From: Flintibacter faecis
GTDB taxonomy: Bacteria > Bacillota > Clostridia > Oscillospirales > Oscillospiraceae
Length of the DNA: 64,000 bases
Assembly (NCBI RefSeq): GCF_014287875.1
Contig: NZ_JACOPN010000003.1
Coordinates: forward strand, 1-64,000
Direction: 5' to 3'
The notes under the pieces are model-generated. The model searched no databases and was not told where the DNA came from. It was given only the letters and a program-made list of their open reading frames with translations. Of this stretch, positions 9,248 through 16,774 are shown one piece after another; within the stretch, counting starts at the first letter, position 1, and the number at the start of each line of letters is the position of its first letter. Made by a program: the position numbers and the translations under genes.

Positions 9248-10633
9248 TCAGCCCTTCTGCTTGATGTATGCGTCGATGGACTTGGCGGCGTGCTTGCCCG
9301 CACCCATGGCCAGGATGACGGTGGCCGCACCGGTGGCGGCATCGCCGCCGGCAAAGATGCCGGGGCAGGAGGTGCAGCCATGGTCGTCGGCGGCCACACA
9401 GCCCTTCCGGGTCTTTTCCAGGCCGGGGGTCCCGGCATAGCTCATCTGGTTGGCCTGGGTACCCAGGGCCATGATGACCGCATCCACCTGGGTCTCAAAC
9501 TCGCTGCCCTTCACGGGGACGGGGCGGCGGCGGCCGGACTCGTCCGGCTCGCCCAGCTCCATGCGGATGCAGGTGATGGCCTTCACATGGTTCTGCTCAT
9601 CCCCCTCGATGGCGATGGGGTTGGTCAGCAGGTCGAAGATGATGCCCTCCTCCTTGGCGTGGTGGACCTCCTCGGCCCGGGCGGGCAGCTCGGCCTCAGA
9701 GCGGCGGTAGATGATGTGGACCTCGGCCCCCAGGCGCTTGGCGCACCGGGCGGCATCCATGGCCACGTTGCCGCCGCCCACCACGGCCACCTTCTTGTTG
9801 TGGAGGATGGGGGTCTCGGCATCGGGCTTATAGGCCTTCATCAGGTTGATGCGGGTGAGATACTCGTTGGCGGAGTACACGCCCACCAGGGACTCGCCGG
9901 GGATCTTCATAAACATGGGCAGACCGGCACCGGAGGCGATGAACACGGACTCATAGCCCCGCTGGAACAGCTCGGTGATGGTCAGCACTTTGCCGATGAC
10001 CATGTTCAGCTCGATGTCCACGCCCATCTTCTTCAGGTTGTCCACCTCACGCTGGACGATGGCCTTGGGCAGACGGAACTCGGGGATGCCATAGCTGAGC
10101 ACGCCGCCGGGGGTGTGGAAGGCCTCGAACACCGAGACGGCGTAGCCCATGCGGGCCAGCTCCCCGGCGCAGGTCAGACCGGCGGGGCCGGAGCCGATGA
10201 CGGCCACCTTGTGCCCGTTGGCGGGGGCGGTGGCCAGGTTGGACACCCCGTGCTCGGCGGCCCAGTCGGCCACAAAGCGCTCCACCCGGCCGATGGCCAC
10301 GGGCTCGCCCTTGATGCCCCGGACGCACTTGCCCTCGCACTGGTTCTCCTGGGGGCAGACCCGGCCGGAGATGGCGGGCAGGGCGTTGGCGTTGGACAGG
10401 ATCTCATAGGCGGCGGCGATGTCCCCCTCGGCCACCTTGGCCAGGAAGTCAGGGATGGGGATGCCCACGGGGCAGCCGGTGACGCAGGCGGGATTCTTGC
10501 AGTGGATGCAGCGCTTGGCCTCGTTCACGGCCTCGTCCAGGGTATAGCCCAGGGCCACCTCCAGAAAGTTGGCGTTGCGCACATTGGGGTCCTGCTCCTT
10601 CATGGGAGTCTTATTCATCTGCATGTTAGCCAT
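9248..10633 (-). CDS. nfnB: NADPH-dependent glutamate-synthase-like / NfnAB large subunit
   Basis: A 461-residue flavoprotein of the glutamate synthase small-subunit family. N-terminal cysteine clusters (CIHCKNPACVTGCPVG, about 42-57, and CPQENQCEGKC) bind 4Fe-4S centres, followed by an FAD-binding GSGPAGLTCAGELA and an NADPH-binding GGGNVAMDAARCA. Paired with the small FAD/NAD subunit directly upstream (8-bp overlap), it fits NfnAB, which couples NADPH to NAD+ plus ferredoxin by electron bifurcation. Annotation pipelines often call it gltA or sudA. No glutamate synthase large subunit is nearby, which supports NfnB. Confidence 0.88.
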   Translation of the reverse strand: MANMQMNKTPMKEQDPNVRNANFLEVALGYTLDEAVNEAKRCIHCKNPACVTGCPVGIPIPDFLAKVAEGDIAAAYEILSNANALPAISGRVCPQENQCEGKCVRGIKGEPVAIGRVERFVADWAAEHGVSNLATAPANGHKVAVIGSGPAGLTCAGELARMGYAVSVFEAFHTPGGVLSYGIPEFRLPKAIVQREVDNLKKMGVDIELNMVIGKVLTITELFQRGYESVFIASGAGLPMFMKIPGESLVGVYSANEYLTRINLMKAYKPDAETPILHNKKVAVVGGGNVAMDAARCAKRLGAEVHIIYRRSEAELPARAEEVHHAKEEGIIFDLLTNPIAIEGDEQNHVKAITCIRMELGEPDESGRRRPVPVKGSEFETQVDAVIMALGTQANQMSYAGTPGLEKTRKGCVAADDHGCTSCPGIFAGGDAATGAATVILAMGAGKHAAKSIDAYIKQKG

Positions 10634-11474
10634 TCATGGCACCTCCTCCCAGGCGGCAGAGATGCTTCTCTTTCGCCTTGGCCTCAAACTCCTTATAGGT
10701 GGCGTTGCGGGCGATGACCTCGTCAAAGTCCACCTTATGGCCGTCGAAGTCGGGGCCGTCCACGCAGGCGAACTTCACCTCGCCGCCCACAGTCAGGCGG
10801 CAGCAGCCGCACATGCCGGTGCCGTCGATCATAATGGGGTTCATGCTCACGGTGGTGGGGATGTTGTACTTCTCGGTGAGCTTACAGGCAAACTTCATCA
10901 TCATCAGCGGACCGATGGCGAACACATGGTCAAACTTCACGCCGCCGGCGATGAGCTCCTCCAGCTTGCCGGTGACAAAGCCGTGGTAGCCATAGGTGCC
11001 GTCGTCGGTGCAGATGTGCAGGTCGGTGCAGGCCTTGCTCATCTCCTCCTCCAGGATGACGATGTCCTTGGTCTTAAAGCCGCCGATCAGGTCCACCTGG
11101 TTGCCCGCCTGATGCAGCGCCCGGGCCACAGGCAGGGCGATGGCACAGCCCAGGCCGCCGCCCAGCACGGCCACCCGGCCCAGGTCCTCCACCTCGGTGG
11201 GGACACCCAGGGGGCCTACGAAATCGTGGAGACAGTCCCCCTCATTCAGCTCATCCAGGGCCAGGGTGGTGCCGCCGATCTTCTGATAGATCACCGTCAC
11301 CAGGTCGTTCTCCGCGTTGGAGATGGTCAGGGGGATGCGCTCCCCCTCCTCGCTCACCCGCAGGATGATGAACTGGCCCGCCTTGGCCTTGGCGGCCACC
11401 AGCGGCGCGTACACCGAGATCTGGGTGATCTCCGGCGTCAGCGGCTTTTTCTGCGCGATCTGATACTTGTTCAC
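10626..11474 (-). CDS. nfnA: NfnAB small subunit (sulfide/dihydroorotate dehydrogenase-like FAD/NAD protein)
   Basis: A 282-residue ferredoxin-NADP reductase-like protein with FAD and NAD domains (GGGLGCAIALPVARAL) and a C-terminal 2Fe-2S cysteine cluster (MCGCCRLTVGG...FACVDGP). It forms the NAD(H) side of the NfnAB transhydrogenase. It starts with GTG at 11474, preceded by GAGGAGGAACA. rfbA ends... is upstream on the same strand 129 bp away with no clear terminator between, so partial read-through is possible. Confidence 0.87.
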   Translation of the reverse strand: MNKYQIAQKKPLTPEITQISVYAPLVAAKAKAGQFIILRVSEEGERIPLTISNAENDLVTVIYQKIGGTTLALDELNEGDCLHDFVGPLGVPTEVEDLGRVAVLGGGLGCAIALPVARALHQAGNQVDLIGGFKTKDIVILEEEMSKACTDLHICTDDGTYGYHGFVTGKLEELIAGGVKFDHVFAIGPLMMMKFACKLTEKYNIPTTVSMNPIMIDGTGMCGCCRLTVGGEVKFACVDGPDFDGHKVDFDEVIARNATYKEFEAKAKEKHLCRLGGGAMNG

Positions 11475-11603
11475 TGCTGTTCCTCCTCGTCGATCATTTC
11501 CGGTCCCACCGGTATCCCTTTTTCCCGCCCGGTCCTTCCAAAACCGGACGGCGCAAACCGTGGAGCGGAACGCTCCCCGGCTCTTCCTGTTGTTACGCGG
11601 CCC

Positions 11604-12467
11604 TCAGCCGATGAGCGAGAGCAGGTATTTCCCGTACCGGGTCATGCTCAGCTCCTTGCCCATGGTCCGCACCTGTTCCTCGGTGATCCAGCCCTCATAC
11701 AGCCCCAACTCCTCCAGACAGCCCACATAGCGGCCGCTGGTGTCCTGGATGTGCTTGACGGTGGTCCCCGCCTCCAGCAGGCTGTCCGCAGTCCCGGCAT
11801 CCAGCCAGACGAAATTCCGCTCCAGAGGCACCACCTGAAGCTGACCCCGGCGGAGATACTCCAGATTCACGTCGGTGATCTCCAGCTCTCCCCGGGCGGA
11901 GGGCTTTAAATTCCGGGCGATATCCATGACCTGGTGGTCATAGAAATAGAGGCCCGGGACGATATAGTTGGACTTGGGGTAGCGGGGCTTCTCCTCGATG
12001 GAGATGGCCTTGCCCTTGTCGTCAAACTCCACCACGCCAAAGGGCCGGGGGTCCTCCACCCAATAGCCGAACACGGTGGCCCCCTCTGTCCGGCGGACGG
12101 CCCGCTTCAGCGTGGCCCCCAGGGTGGGGGCATAGAAGATGTTGTCCCCCAGCACCAGACACACCTGGTCCTCCCCCACAAAGTCGCTGCCGATGAGCAG
12201 GGCATCGGCAATGCCCCGGGCCACCGGCTGCTCGGCATAGGAGATGTGCAGCCCGAACTGGCTGCCGTCCCCCAGCAGGGCGGCAAAGGTGTCCGTCTCG
12301 TCCGGGGGCACGATGATAAGGATATCGGAGATCCCCGCCTGCATCAAAATGGCAACGGGGTAATAGATCAAAGGCTTGTCATAAACGGGCAGCAGCGGCT
12401 TGCACACCGGCTTGGTCATGGGATACAGGCGCGTCCCCTTTCCGGCCGCCAGAATGATTCCTTTCAT
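11604..12467 (-). CDS. rfbA: glucose-1-phosphate thymidylyltransferase
   Basis: A 287-residue nucleotidyltransferase that makes dTDP-glucose from glucose-1-phosphate and dTTP, the first step of dTDP-rhamnose synthesis. It shows the pyrophosphorylase signature AAGKGTRLYPMTKP, VLGDNIFY, and VEFDDKGKAISIEEKP. The rest of the rfbBCD set is absent here, so it is an orphan copy. Start ATG 12467 (MKGIILAAG) with GGAAGGAG upstream; the frame extends 18 residues further but the ribosome-binding site decides. Confidence 0.95.
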   Translation of the reverse strand: MKGIILAAGKGTRLYPMTKPVCKPLLPVYDKPLIYYPVAILMQAGISDILIIVPPDETDTFAALLGDGSQFGLHISYAEQPVARGIADALLIGSDFVGEDQVCLVLGDNIFYAPTLGATLKRAVRRTEGATVFGYWVEDPRPFGVVEFDDKGKAISIEEKPRYPKSNYIVPGLYFYDHQVMDIARNLKPSARGELEITDVNLEYLRRGQLQVVPLERNFVWLDAGTADSLLEAGTTVKHIQDTSGRYVGCLEELGLYEGWITEEQVRTMGKELSMTRYGKYLLSLIG

Positions 12468-12519
12468 TGGTCGCTCCTTCCGCGCTTTTGTCCAGCGCTG
12501 TACTGTTTTGAACGGAACC

Positions 12520-12548
12520 ATTGTAGCATGAATCGTGCCGCTTTACAA
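12520..12548 (-). promoter_or_regulatory. sigma-A promoter of rfbA
   Basis: TTGTAA (12548-12543), 17 bp, TACAAT (12525-12520) on the minus strand, about 50 bp before the rfbA ATG. Confidence 0.6.
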
Positions 12549-12600
12549 GGGTCCTCTAGTCGGCTTACACAGTTTTTCGATGCGGCTTCTGTGTATTATG

Positions 12601-12635
12601 CGAAAAGCCGGACAGAGCGTATGCTCTGTCCGGCT
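12601..12635 (-). terminator. terminator of the biotin-dependent decarboxylase gene
   Basis: AGCCGGACAGAGC-GTAT-GCTCTGTCCGGCT, a 13-bp stem with a 4-base loop, followed by TTTTCG on the minus strand, about 33 bp past the stop. Confidence 0.85.
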
Positions 12636-12667
12636 GAAATGGGACTTAATATGGGGGTGTCAGGGTG

Positions 12668-14635
12668 TTAGCCCAGGACCACCAGCTGGTCGTCAGTGTT
12701 GACGGTGGTGCCCACCACGGCGGACACGGCCTTCACGGTGCCGTCCACGGGGGCGGAGACCTCGATCTCCATCTTCATGGCCTCCAGCACCACCAGGGTG
12801 TCGCCGGCCTTCACGGTGTCACCCACCTTGCACTCCACCTTGAAGATGTTGCCGGGCATGGGGCTGTTCACAGAGGTCTCACCGGCAGCCACCGCAGCGG
12901 CGGGGGCGGCGGCAGGAGCGGGAGCGGCAGTGGCAGCAGGAGCGGCCGCGGGGGCGGGAGCCGCAGCAGGGGCGGCCACGGGCGCAGCAGCCGCAGGAGC
13001 GGCGGCCACGGGGGTCTCGGGGGCCTTCTCCACGGAGACCTGATAGGGCTTGCCGTCGATGGTGATGGTAAAGGTACCGGTGCAGTCAATGCCGGTGTCC
13101 ATCTTCAGATAGGCGGGGCGGTAAGAGGCGGCGAAGGGCTCGATCACACGGCTGGTATAGCCGGGGGCGGCGGGAGCCTGCACGTGGGAGTAGTACACGT
13201 GGCCCTGCCAGGCGGGCAGAGGAGCCAGGTCGGACTCCTTCTTGGCGGCAGGGGCGGCGGCGGCAGCCTTGGGGGCGGCCTTCTTGGGGAAGCCGGCCTC
13301 ACGGTCCTTGAAGAAGGCGGTGGCAACCTGGGGGAAGGCGATGTAGGACAGAACGTCCTCGTCGCTCTTGGCCACGCCGGCCAGCTCCTTCTTGGTCTTC
13401 TCAAACTCGGGCTCCAGGGTATCGGCAAAGCGGCCCTCCACCACGGGGGTGTCGCCCAGGATCTTCTTACGGATGGCGGGGTCGATGGGGGCGGGGGTAC
13501 GGCCGTACTCGCCGCGGCAATAGGCCTTGATCTCCTTGCCCACCACCTTGTAGCGCTCGCCGGCCAGCACGTTCTGCACAGCCTGAGAGCCCACCATCTG
13601 GCTGGTGGGGGTGACCAGAGGAGGATAGCCCAGGTCGGCGCGGACCTTGGGGGTCTCGGCCAGGGCCTCGTCCAGCTTGTCGATGGCGTTCATGGTCTTC
13701 AGCTGAGAGATCAGGTTAGACAGCATGCCGCCGGGGATCTGATAGTTCAGGCACTGGGTGTCGGTGGCCATGGAGATGGGGTCCAGGGTGCCGTCCTTCA
13801 GGAAGTCGGCCCGGACGCCCTTGAAGAAGTCGGCCATCTTGATCAGGGCCTTGTCGTCCAGGTCCACCTGATAGCCCAGGCCGCGCAGGGCATAGGCCAG
13901 GGTCTCGGTGGCGGGCTGAGAGGTGCCGCCGGACATGGGGGAGATGGCGGTGTCGATCACATCGGCACCGGCCTCCACGGCCTTCAGATCGGTCATAAAG
14001 GCCAGACCGGTGGTGCAGTGGGTGTGGACCACCAGGGGCAGTTCGGGCACGGCATCCTTGATGGCGGACACCAGGTCATAGGACTCCTTGGGGCCCATGA
14101 TACCGGCCATGTCCTTGATGCAGATGGACTTCACGCCCATCTCCTTGAGTTCCTTGACCATCTTCACGTTCTTCTCCAGGGTGTGGACAGGGCTGGTGGT
14201 GAAGCAGATGGTGCCGGAGGCGTGGGCGCCCTGCTTCACGGTCTCCTCGATGGCCACCTGCAGGTTGCGCACGTCGTTCAGCGCGTCGAAAATGCGGATG
14301 ATGTCGATGCCGTTCTTCACGGAATACTCCACGAACTTGCGCACCACGTCGTCGGGATAGTGCTTATAGCCCAGGATGTTCTGGCCCCGCAGCAGCATCT
14401 GCAGCTTGGTGTTGGGCATCTTGGCGCGGATCTTGCGCAGTCTCTCCCAGGGGTCCTCCTGCAGGTAGCGCAGGCAGACGTCAAAGGTAGCGCCGCCCCA
14501 GACCTCGGCGGAATAATAGCCGGCCTTGTCGATGGTCTCCAGAATGGGCTCAAACTTGCTGTACGGCAGCCGGGTCGCGATCAGCGACTGGTTCGCGTCA
14601 CGCAGCACGGTCTCCGTAAAGTTTACTTTTCTCAT
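12668..14635 (-). CDS. oadA: oxaloacetate decarboxylase alpha subunit / pyruvate carboxylase subunit B
   Basis: A 655-residue biotin enzyme. The N-terminal carboxyltransferase TIM barrel (DANQSLIATR, EVWGGATFDVCLRYL) is followed by a conserved PYC-OADA domain, an Ala/Pro-rich flexible linker (about 545-580) and a biotinyl domain with AMKM, the biotinylated Lys near 621. It transfers a carboxyl group between oxaloacetate and biotin. The beta (OadB) and gamma subunits and a biotin carboxylase are not adjacent, so whether it works in a sodium-pumping decarboxylase or in pyruvate carboxylase cannot be decided. Start ATG 14635 follows GGAGGT. Confidence 0.9.
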   Translation of the reverse strand: MRKVNFTETVLRDANQSLIATRLPYSKFEPILETIDKAGYYSAEVWGGATFDVCLRYLQEDPWERLRKIRAKMPNTKLQMLLRGQNILGYKHYPDDVVRKFVEYSVKNGIDIIRIFDALNDVRNLQVAIEETVKQGAHASGTICFTTSPVHTLEKNVKMVKELKEMGVKSICIKDMAGIMGPKESYDLVSAIKDAVPELPLVVHTHCTTGLAFMTDLKAVEAGADVIDTAISPMSGGTSQPATETLAYALRGLGYQVDLDDKALIKMADFFKGVRADFLKDGTLDPISMATDTQCLNYQIPGGMLSNLISQLKTMNAIDKLDEALAETPKVRADLGYPPLVTPTSQMVGSQAVQNVLAGERYKVVGKEIKAYCRGEYGRTPAPIDPAIRKKILGDTPVVEGRFADTLEPEFEKTKKELAGVAKSDEDVLSYIAFPQVATAFFKDREAGFPKKAAPKAAAAAPAAKKESDLAPLPAWQGHVYYSHVQAPAAPGYTSRVIEPFAASYRPAYLKMDTGIDCTGTFTITIDGKPYQVSVEKAPETPVAAAPAAAAPVAAPAAAPAPAAAPAATAAPAPAAAPAAAVAAGETSVNSPMPGNIFKVECKVGDTVKAGDTLVVLEAMKMEIEVSAPVDGTVKAVSAVVGTTVNTDDQLVVLG

Positions 14636-14734
14636 TGTTGATCTACCTCCGTATTACTCGAATGGAGCATGTTCTTTTTCCATGGTGTTCCGTCGGCGGC
14701 AGCCAGGCATACTGCCGCATAGTCACTTGTTGTT

Positions 14735-14763
14735 ATTTTAGTATAACTTGCTTCATAACGCAA
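14735..14763 (-). promoter_or_regulatory. sigma-A promoter of oadA
   Basis: TTGCGT (14763-14758), 17 bp, TAAAAT (14740-14735) on the minus strand, giving a leader of about 95 nt. Confidence 0.6.
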
Positions 14764-14847
14764 GTCCTCCAGCGGAAGAATTGATACTTTTTTCTGCATT
14801 ATCTTGACCTGTTCCCCTCCCCTGCTCCCCTGCCGGCGGTGGTTGGG

Positions 14848-14902
14848 ACGGAAAAAACGGAAAACACCGCAGCGGCTTCCTGTTTCGGAAGGCTGCGGTG
14901 TT
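14848..14902 (-). terminator. terminator of the leader-peptide/38-aa unit
   Basis: On the minus strand AACACCGCAGC and GCTGCGGTGTT pair, with a TTCC/GGAA extension inside, followed by TTCCGTTTTTTCC. A strong intrinsic terminator. Confidence 0.8.
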
Positions 14903-14946
14903 TCAGTGGGACGGTCGGTCCTCTGCGGCGCCGGGCCGGGTGCGTT

Positions 14947-15063
14947 TCATCGCTCGCTGCACGTGGCTTCCTCGCTGCTGCCCTGGGCCTGGAAGATCAT
15001 ATCGTCGATATCTGCGTCCGCCTGGACCCAGATGCTGTTCTTCTCGCTTTTTGCCATGGTCAT
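14947..15063 (-). CDS. 38-residue small protein
   Basis: A short frame with ATG at 15063 (a second in-frame ATG two codons on), preceded by GAAAGGATG, and a TGA at 14947-14949. The product starts MTMAKSEKNS, has an acidic middle (QADADIDDMIFQ) and ends SEEATCSER. It shows no signal peptide or membrane segment. It lies in a self-contained unit: a consensus promoter at 15,245-15,273, an 11-codon leader frame, a hairpin with T-tract and a downstream terminator. I do not recognise the protein. Confidence 0.5.
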   Translation of the reverse strand: MTMAKSEKNSIWVQADADIDDMIFQAQGSSEEATCSER

Positions 15064-15103
15064 TGATGATACATCCTTTCTTGCGTTCTTGCGTTAAACT
15101 CCA

Positions 15104-15145
15104 TAAAAATGCCACCGTTTGCTTTTTTACTTGCAAACCGTGGAG
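15104..15145 (-). terminator. possible attenuator hairpin before the 38-aa gene
   Basis: On the minus strand CCACGGTTTGC and GCAAACGGTGG pair except for one central G-G mismatch, around an A-rich loop, followed by CATTTTTATGG. It lies between the 11-codon leader frame and the 38-residue gene, the position of an attenuator. Confidence 0.4.
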
Positions 15146-15176
15146 GAAATGTTTTGTCTTGTCGCGCCGGTGGTGA

Positions 15177-15212
15177 CTAGGCCTTACATTCCCTCGCTGC
15201 ATTTTGTGCCAT
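15177..15212 (-). CDS. 11-residue leader peptide candidate
   Basis: ATG at 15212 with a perfect AGAAGGAG 10 bases upstream, encoding MAQNAARECKA and stopping at TAG 15177-15179. It is the first frame behind a perfect-consensus promoter. Size, position and the following hairpin fit a regulatory leader peptide; the codons show no run of one amino acid. Confidence 0.4.
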   Translation of the reverse strand: MAQNAARECKA

Positions 15213-15244
15213 ACAGAACACGCTCCTTCTGTAAGTTTTAAGCT

Positions 15245-15273
15245 ATTATAGCGCCACAGCTTTTATTTGTCAA
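15245..15273 (-). promoter_or_regulatory. perfect-consensus sigma-A promoter
   Basis: TTGACA (15273-15268), exactly 17 bp, TATAAT (15250-15245) on the minus strand. It is the only promoter I find in the window matching both hexamers fully, and it serves only very small frames. Confidence 0.85.
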
Positions 15274-15300
15274 GTTTATTTTTTGAAAAATGAATTTTCT

Positions 15301-15879
15301 TCAGATCGGAGATTCACCGGCGTCCCCATGCTTGTTTTCTCCCCGCGCCCATTGCTCCTGCTCTGCAGGAATTTTTAGTGTGCCGCTCCATGCAAAATCC
15401 CACACAAAGTGGGGTCGTCCCTGCACCTGTTCCACCCGGGCCAGACAGGCGGCCCCCGCCAGCGGCATGGGGCACTCGGGCCGCATCGGCGCGGCCAGCT
15501 GAAAACCGTCGTTTCCCCGGCGGCACAGCATGGCCCCCGGTACCTGCTCCTTTAAAACCGGGTCGCTCAGCATCTCTCCCGGGCGGGTCTGACAGTACCA
15601 GCCGCCGTTCCGTGCAAAGGAGAAGGCCAGCCTGCTCTCTGCCCCGGCCACGGGCCAGCAGTCCGCCATCTCCAGCTGGGTGCGGGACAGGTTCCGCCGC
15701 AGCCGCAGCCCCTCCCCCTCCGGGGCCAGGGTACCCAGCAGAAATCGCCCGCTCCCCCGGCCGGTGAGCCACACCTTATATAACCCCAGGCCGTCCGCCT
15801 CCCGCCGGGCCTCCAGATACACCCGCAGGCCGTCCTCCCGAATAGACAGCGTCCCGCCGCCTGACATATCCAGCGTCAT
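15301..15879 (-). CDS. conserved hypothetical protein
   Basis: A 192-residue soluble protein with no motif I recognise. It is beta-rich in appearance, starts MTLDMSGGGTLSIREDG, contains isolated cysteines and ends in a hydrophilic tail. Start ATG 15879 has a strong GGAGAGGAGGAGAGG upstream; an extension to 15903 is unlikely. Both neighbouring units run on the same strand. Function unknown. Confidence 0.65.
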   Translation of the reverse strand: MTLDMSGGGTLSIREDGLRVYLEARREADGLGLYKVWLTGRGSGRFLLGTLAPEGEGLRLRRNLSRTQLEMADCWPVAGAESRLAFSFARNGGWYCQTRPGEMLSDPVLKEQVPGAMLCRRGNDGFQLAAPMRPECPMPLAGAACLARVEQVQGRPHFVWDFAWSGTLKIPAEQEQWARGENKHGDAGESPI

Positions 15880-15934
15880 GGTCCTCTCCTCCTCTCCTTT
15901 CAATCTATGCCGGCAGGTGTCTGCTCCATGCAGA

Positions 15935-15972
15935 AGCGCCGTGCAGGTCTTCGGCCCGCACGGCGCTTTGTT
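15935..15972. terminator. hairpin between BI-1 gene and the hypothetical gene
   Basis: AGCGCCGTGC / GCACGGCGCT, a 10-bp stem. TTGTTTGA follows on the plus strand; on the minus strand, the direction of the genes, only TCTGC follows. Probably the 3' end of the BI-1 transcript. Confidence 0.5.
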
Positions 15973-15981
15973 TGATCTGAT

Positions 15982-16698
15982 TCAATTTCTTCTCTTGCCC
16001 ACATACCGCAGCAGATACAAGAACAGATTTAAAAAGTCCAGATACAGCTGGAGGGCGGAGAAAATAGACGCCTTTTCCAGCATGTCGGGGTATCCGGCGT
16101 AGTAGCTGTACATTGCCTTGATCTTCTGGGTGTCATAGGCGGTGAAGGCCAGGAAGATGGCGATGCCCGCGATGCACACCAGCCGGTCCAGCATGACCAG
16201 GCCGGGGGCGAACATCAGGATGATGCCGCAGACGATAAGGAAGATCAGCCCCACCGTCAGGATGCTGCCGATGCCGGACAGGTCCCGGTGGGTCAGCCAG
16301 CCATAGGCGGCCAGGGCGGCGAAGTACACCGCCGTGGCCAGGAAGACGAAGATCAGGCTGGGCAGCTCATAGAGATACAGATAGCAGGACATGGTAAAGC
16401 CAAACAGCACGGAATAGGCCAGGAATATGGCCCGGGCCGTACCCACCGCCATGCGCTCGATGCGGCTGACCATGGTGAAGGCCATGACCAGGGTGACCAC
16501 CAGCACGATCAGGTGGAAGCCGGGCACATGGTACAGCAGCCACAAGGTGGCGTTGGTCATCCAGCCCAGCACCGCCAGGCCGAAGGTGATCATCAGGCCC
16601 AGCACCATCCACAGGAAGGTCCGGGTCATATACTCGTTCAGGGACTCCACCTGGCCCTGGGCGTAGTAGCCGCGCTCCTCTTCATAAGGCATTCGCAT
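15982..16698 (-). CDS. Bax inhibitor-1/YccA family membrane protein
   Basis: A 238-residue protein with about seven hydrophobic helices and the family segments FGLAVLGWM, FTMSCYLYLYE and FTAYDTQKIKAMY near the C terminus. BI-1 homologues such as Bacillus YetJ are pH-sensitive calcium-leak channels; the bacterial role is not well settled. The length is normal. Start ATG 16698 follows GGAAAGGATG. It has its own promoter overlapping the stop of the LTA-synthase-like gene. Confidence 0.9.
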   Translation of the reverse strand: MRMPYEEERGYYAQGQVESLNEYMTRTFLWMVLGLMITFGLAVLGWMTNATLWLLYHVPGFHLIVLVVTLVMAFTMVSRIERMAVGTARAIFLAYSVLFGFTMSCYLYLYELPSLIFVFLATAVYFAALAAYGWLTHRDLSGIGSILTVGLIFLIVCGIILMFAPGLVMLDRLVCIAGIAIFLAFTAYDTQKIKAMYSYYAGYPDMLEKASIFSALQLYLDFLNLFLYLLRYVGKRRN

Positions 16699-16745
16699 AA
16701 AAACACATCCTTTCCCGATCCGGCATACTCCGCCGGATCACAGTT

Positions 16746-16774
16746 ATCATACCACGCAGCGGAGGAAAAATCAA
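16746..16774 (-). promoter_or_regulatory. sigma-A promoter of the BI-1 gene
   Basis: TTGATT (16774-16769), 17 bp, TATGAT (16751-16746) on the minus strand, overlapping the upstream stop codon. Confidence 0.55.

Noticed and set aside
11563..11600. GGAGCG-GAA-CGCTCC hairpin after rfbA as a terminator
   Set aside because: Only a 6-bp stem with no T-tract on the minus strand; read-through to nfnA remains possible.
12665..14641. 658-codon plus-strand frame opposite oadA
   Set aside because: Gly/His/Leu-rich shadow of the GC-rich minus-strand gene; no ribosome-binding site and no family resemblance.
14903..15202. 99-codon minus-strand frame overlapping the small-peptide unit
   Set aside because: Very basic, no ribosome-binding site at its start, and it crosses the hairpin; the 11- and 38-codon frames have better signals.
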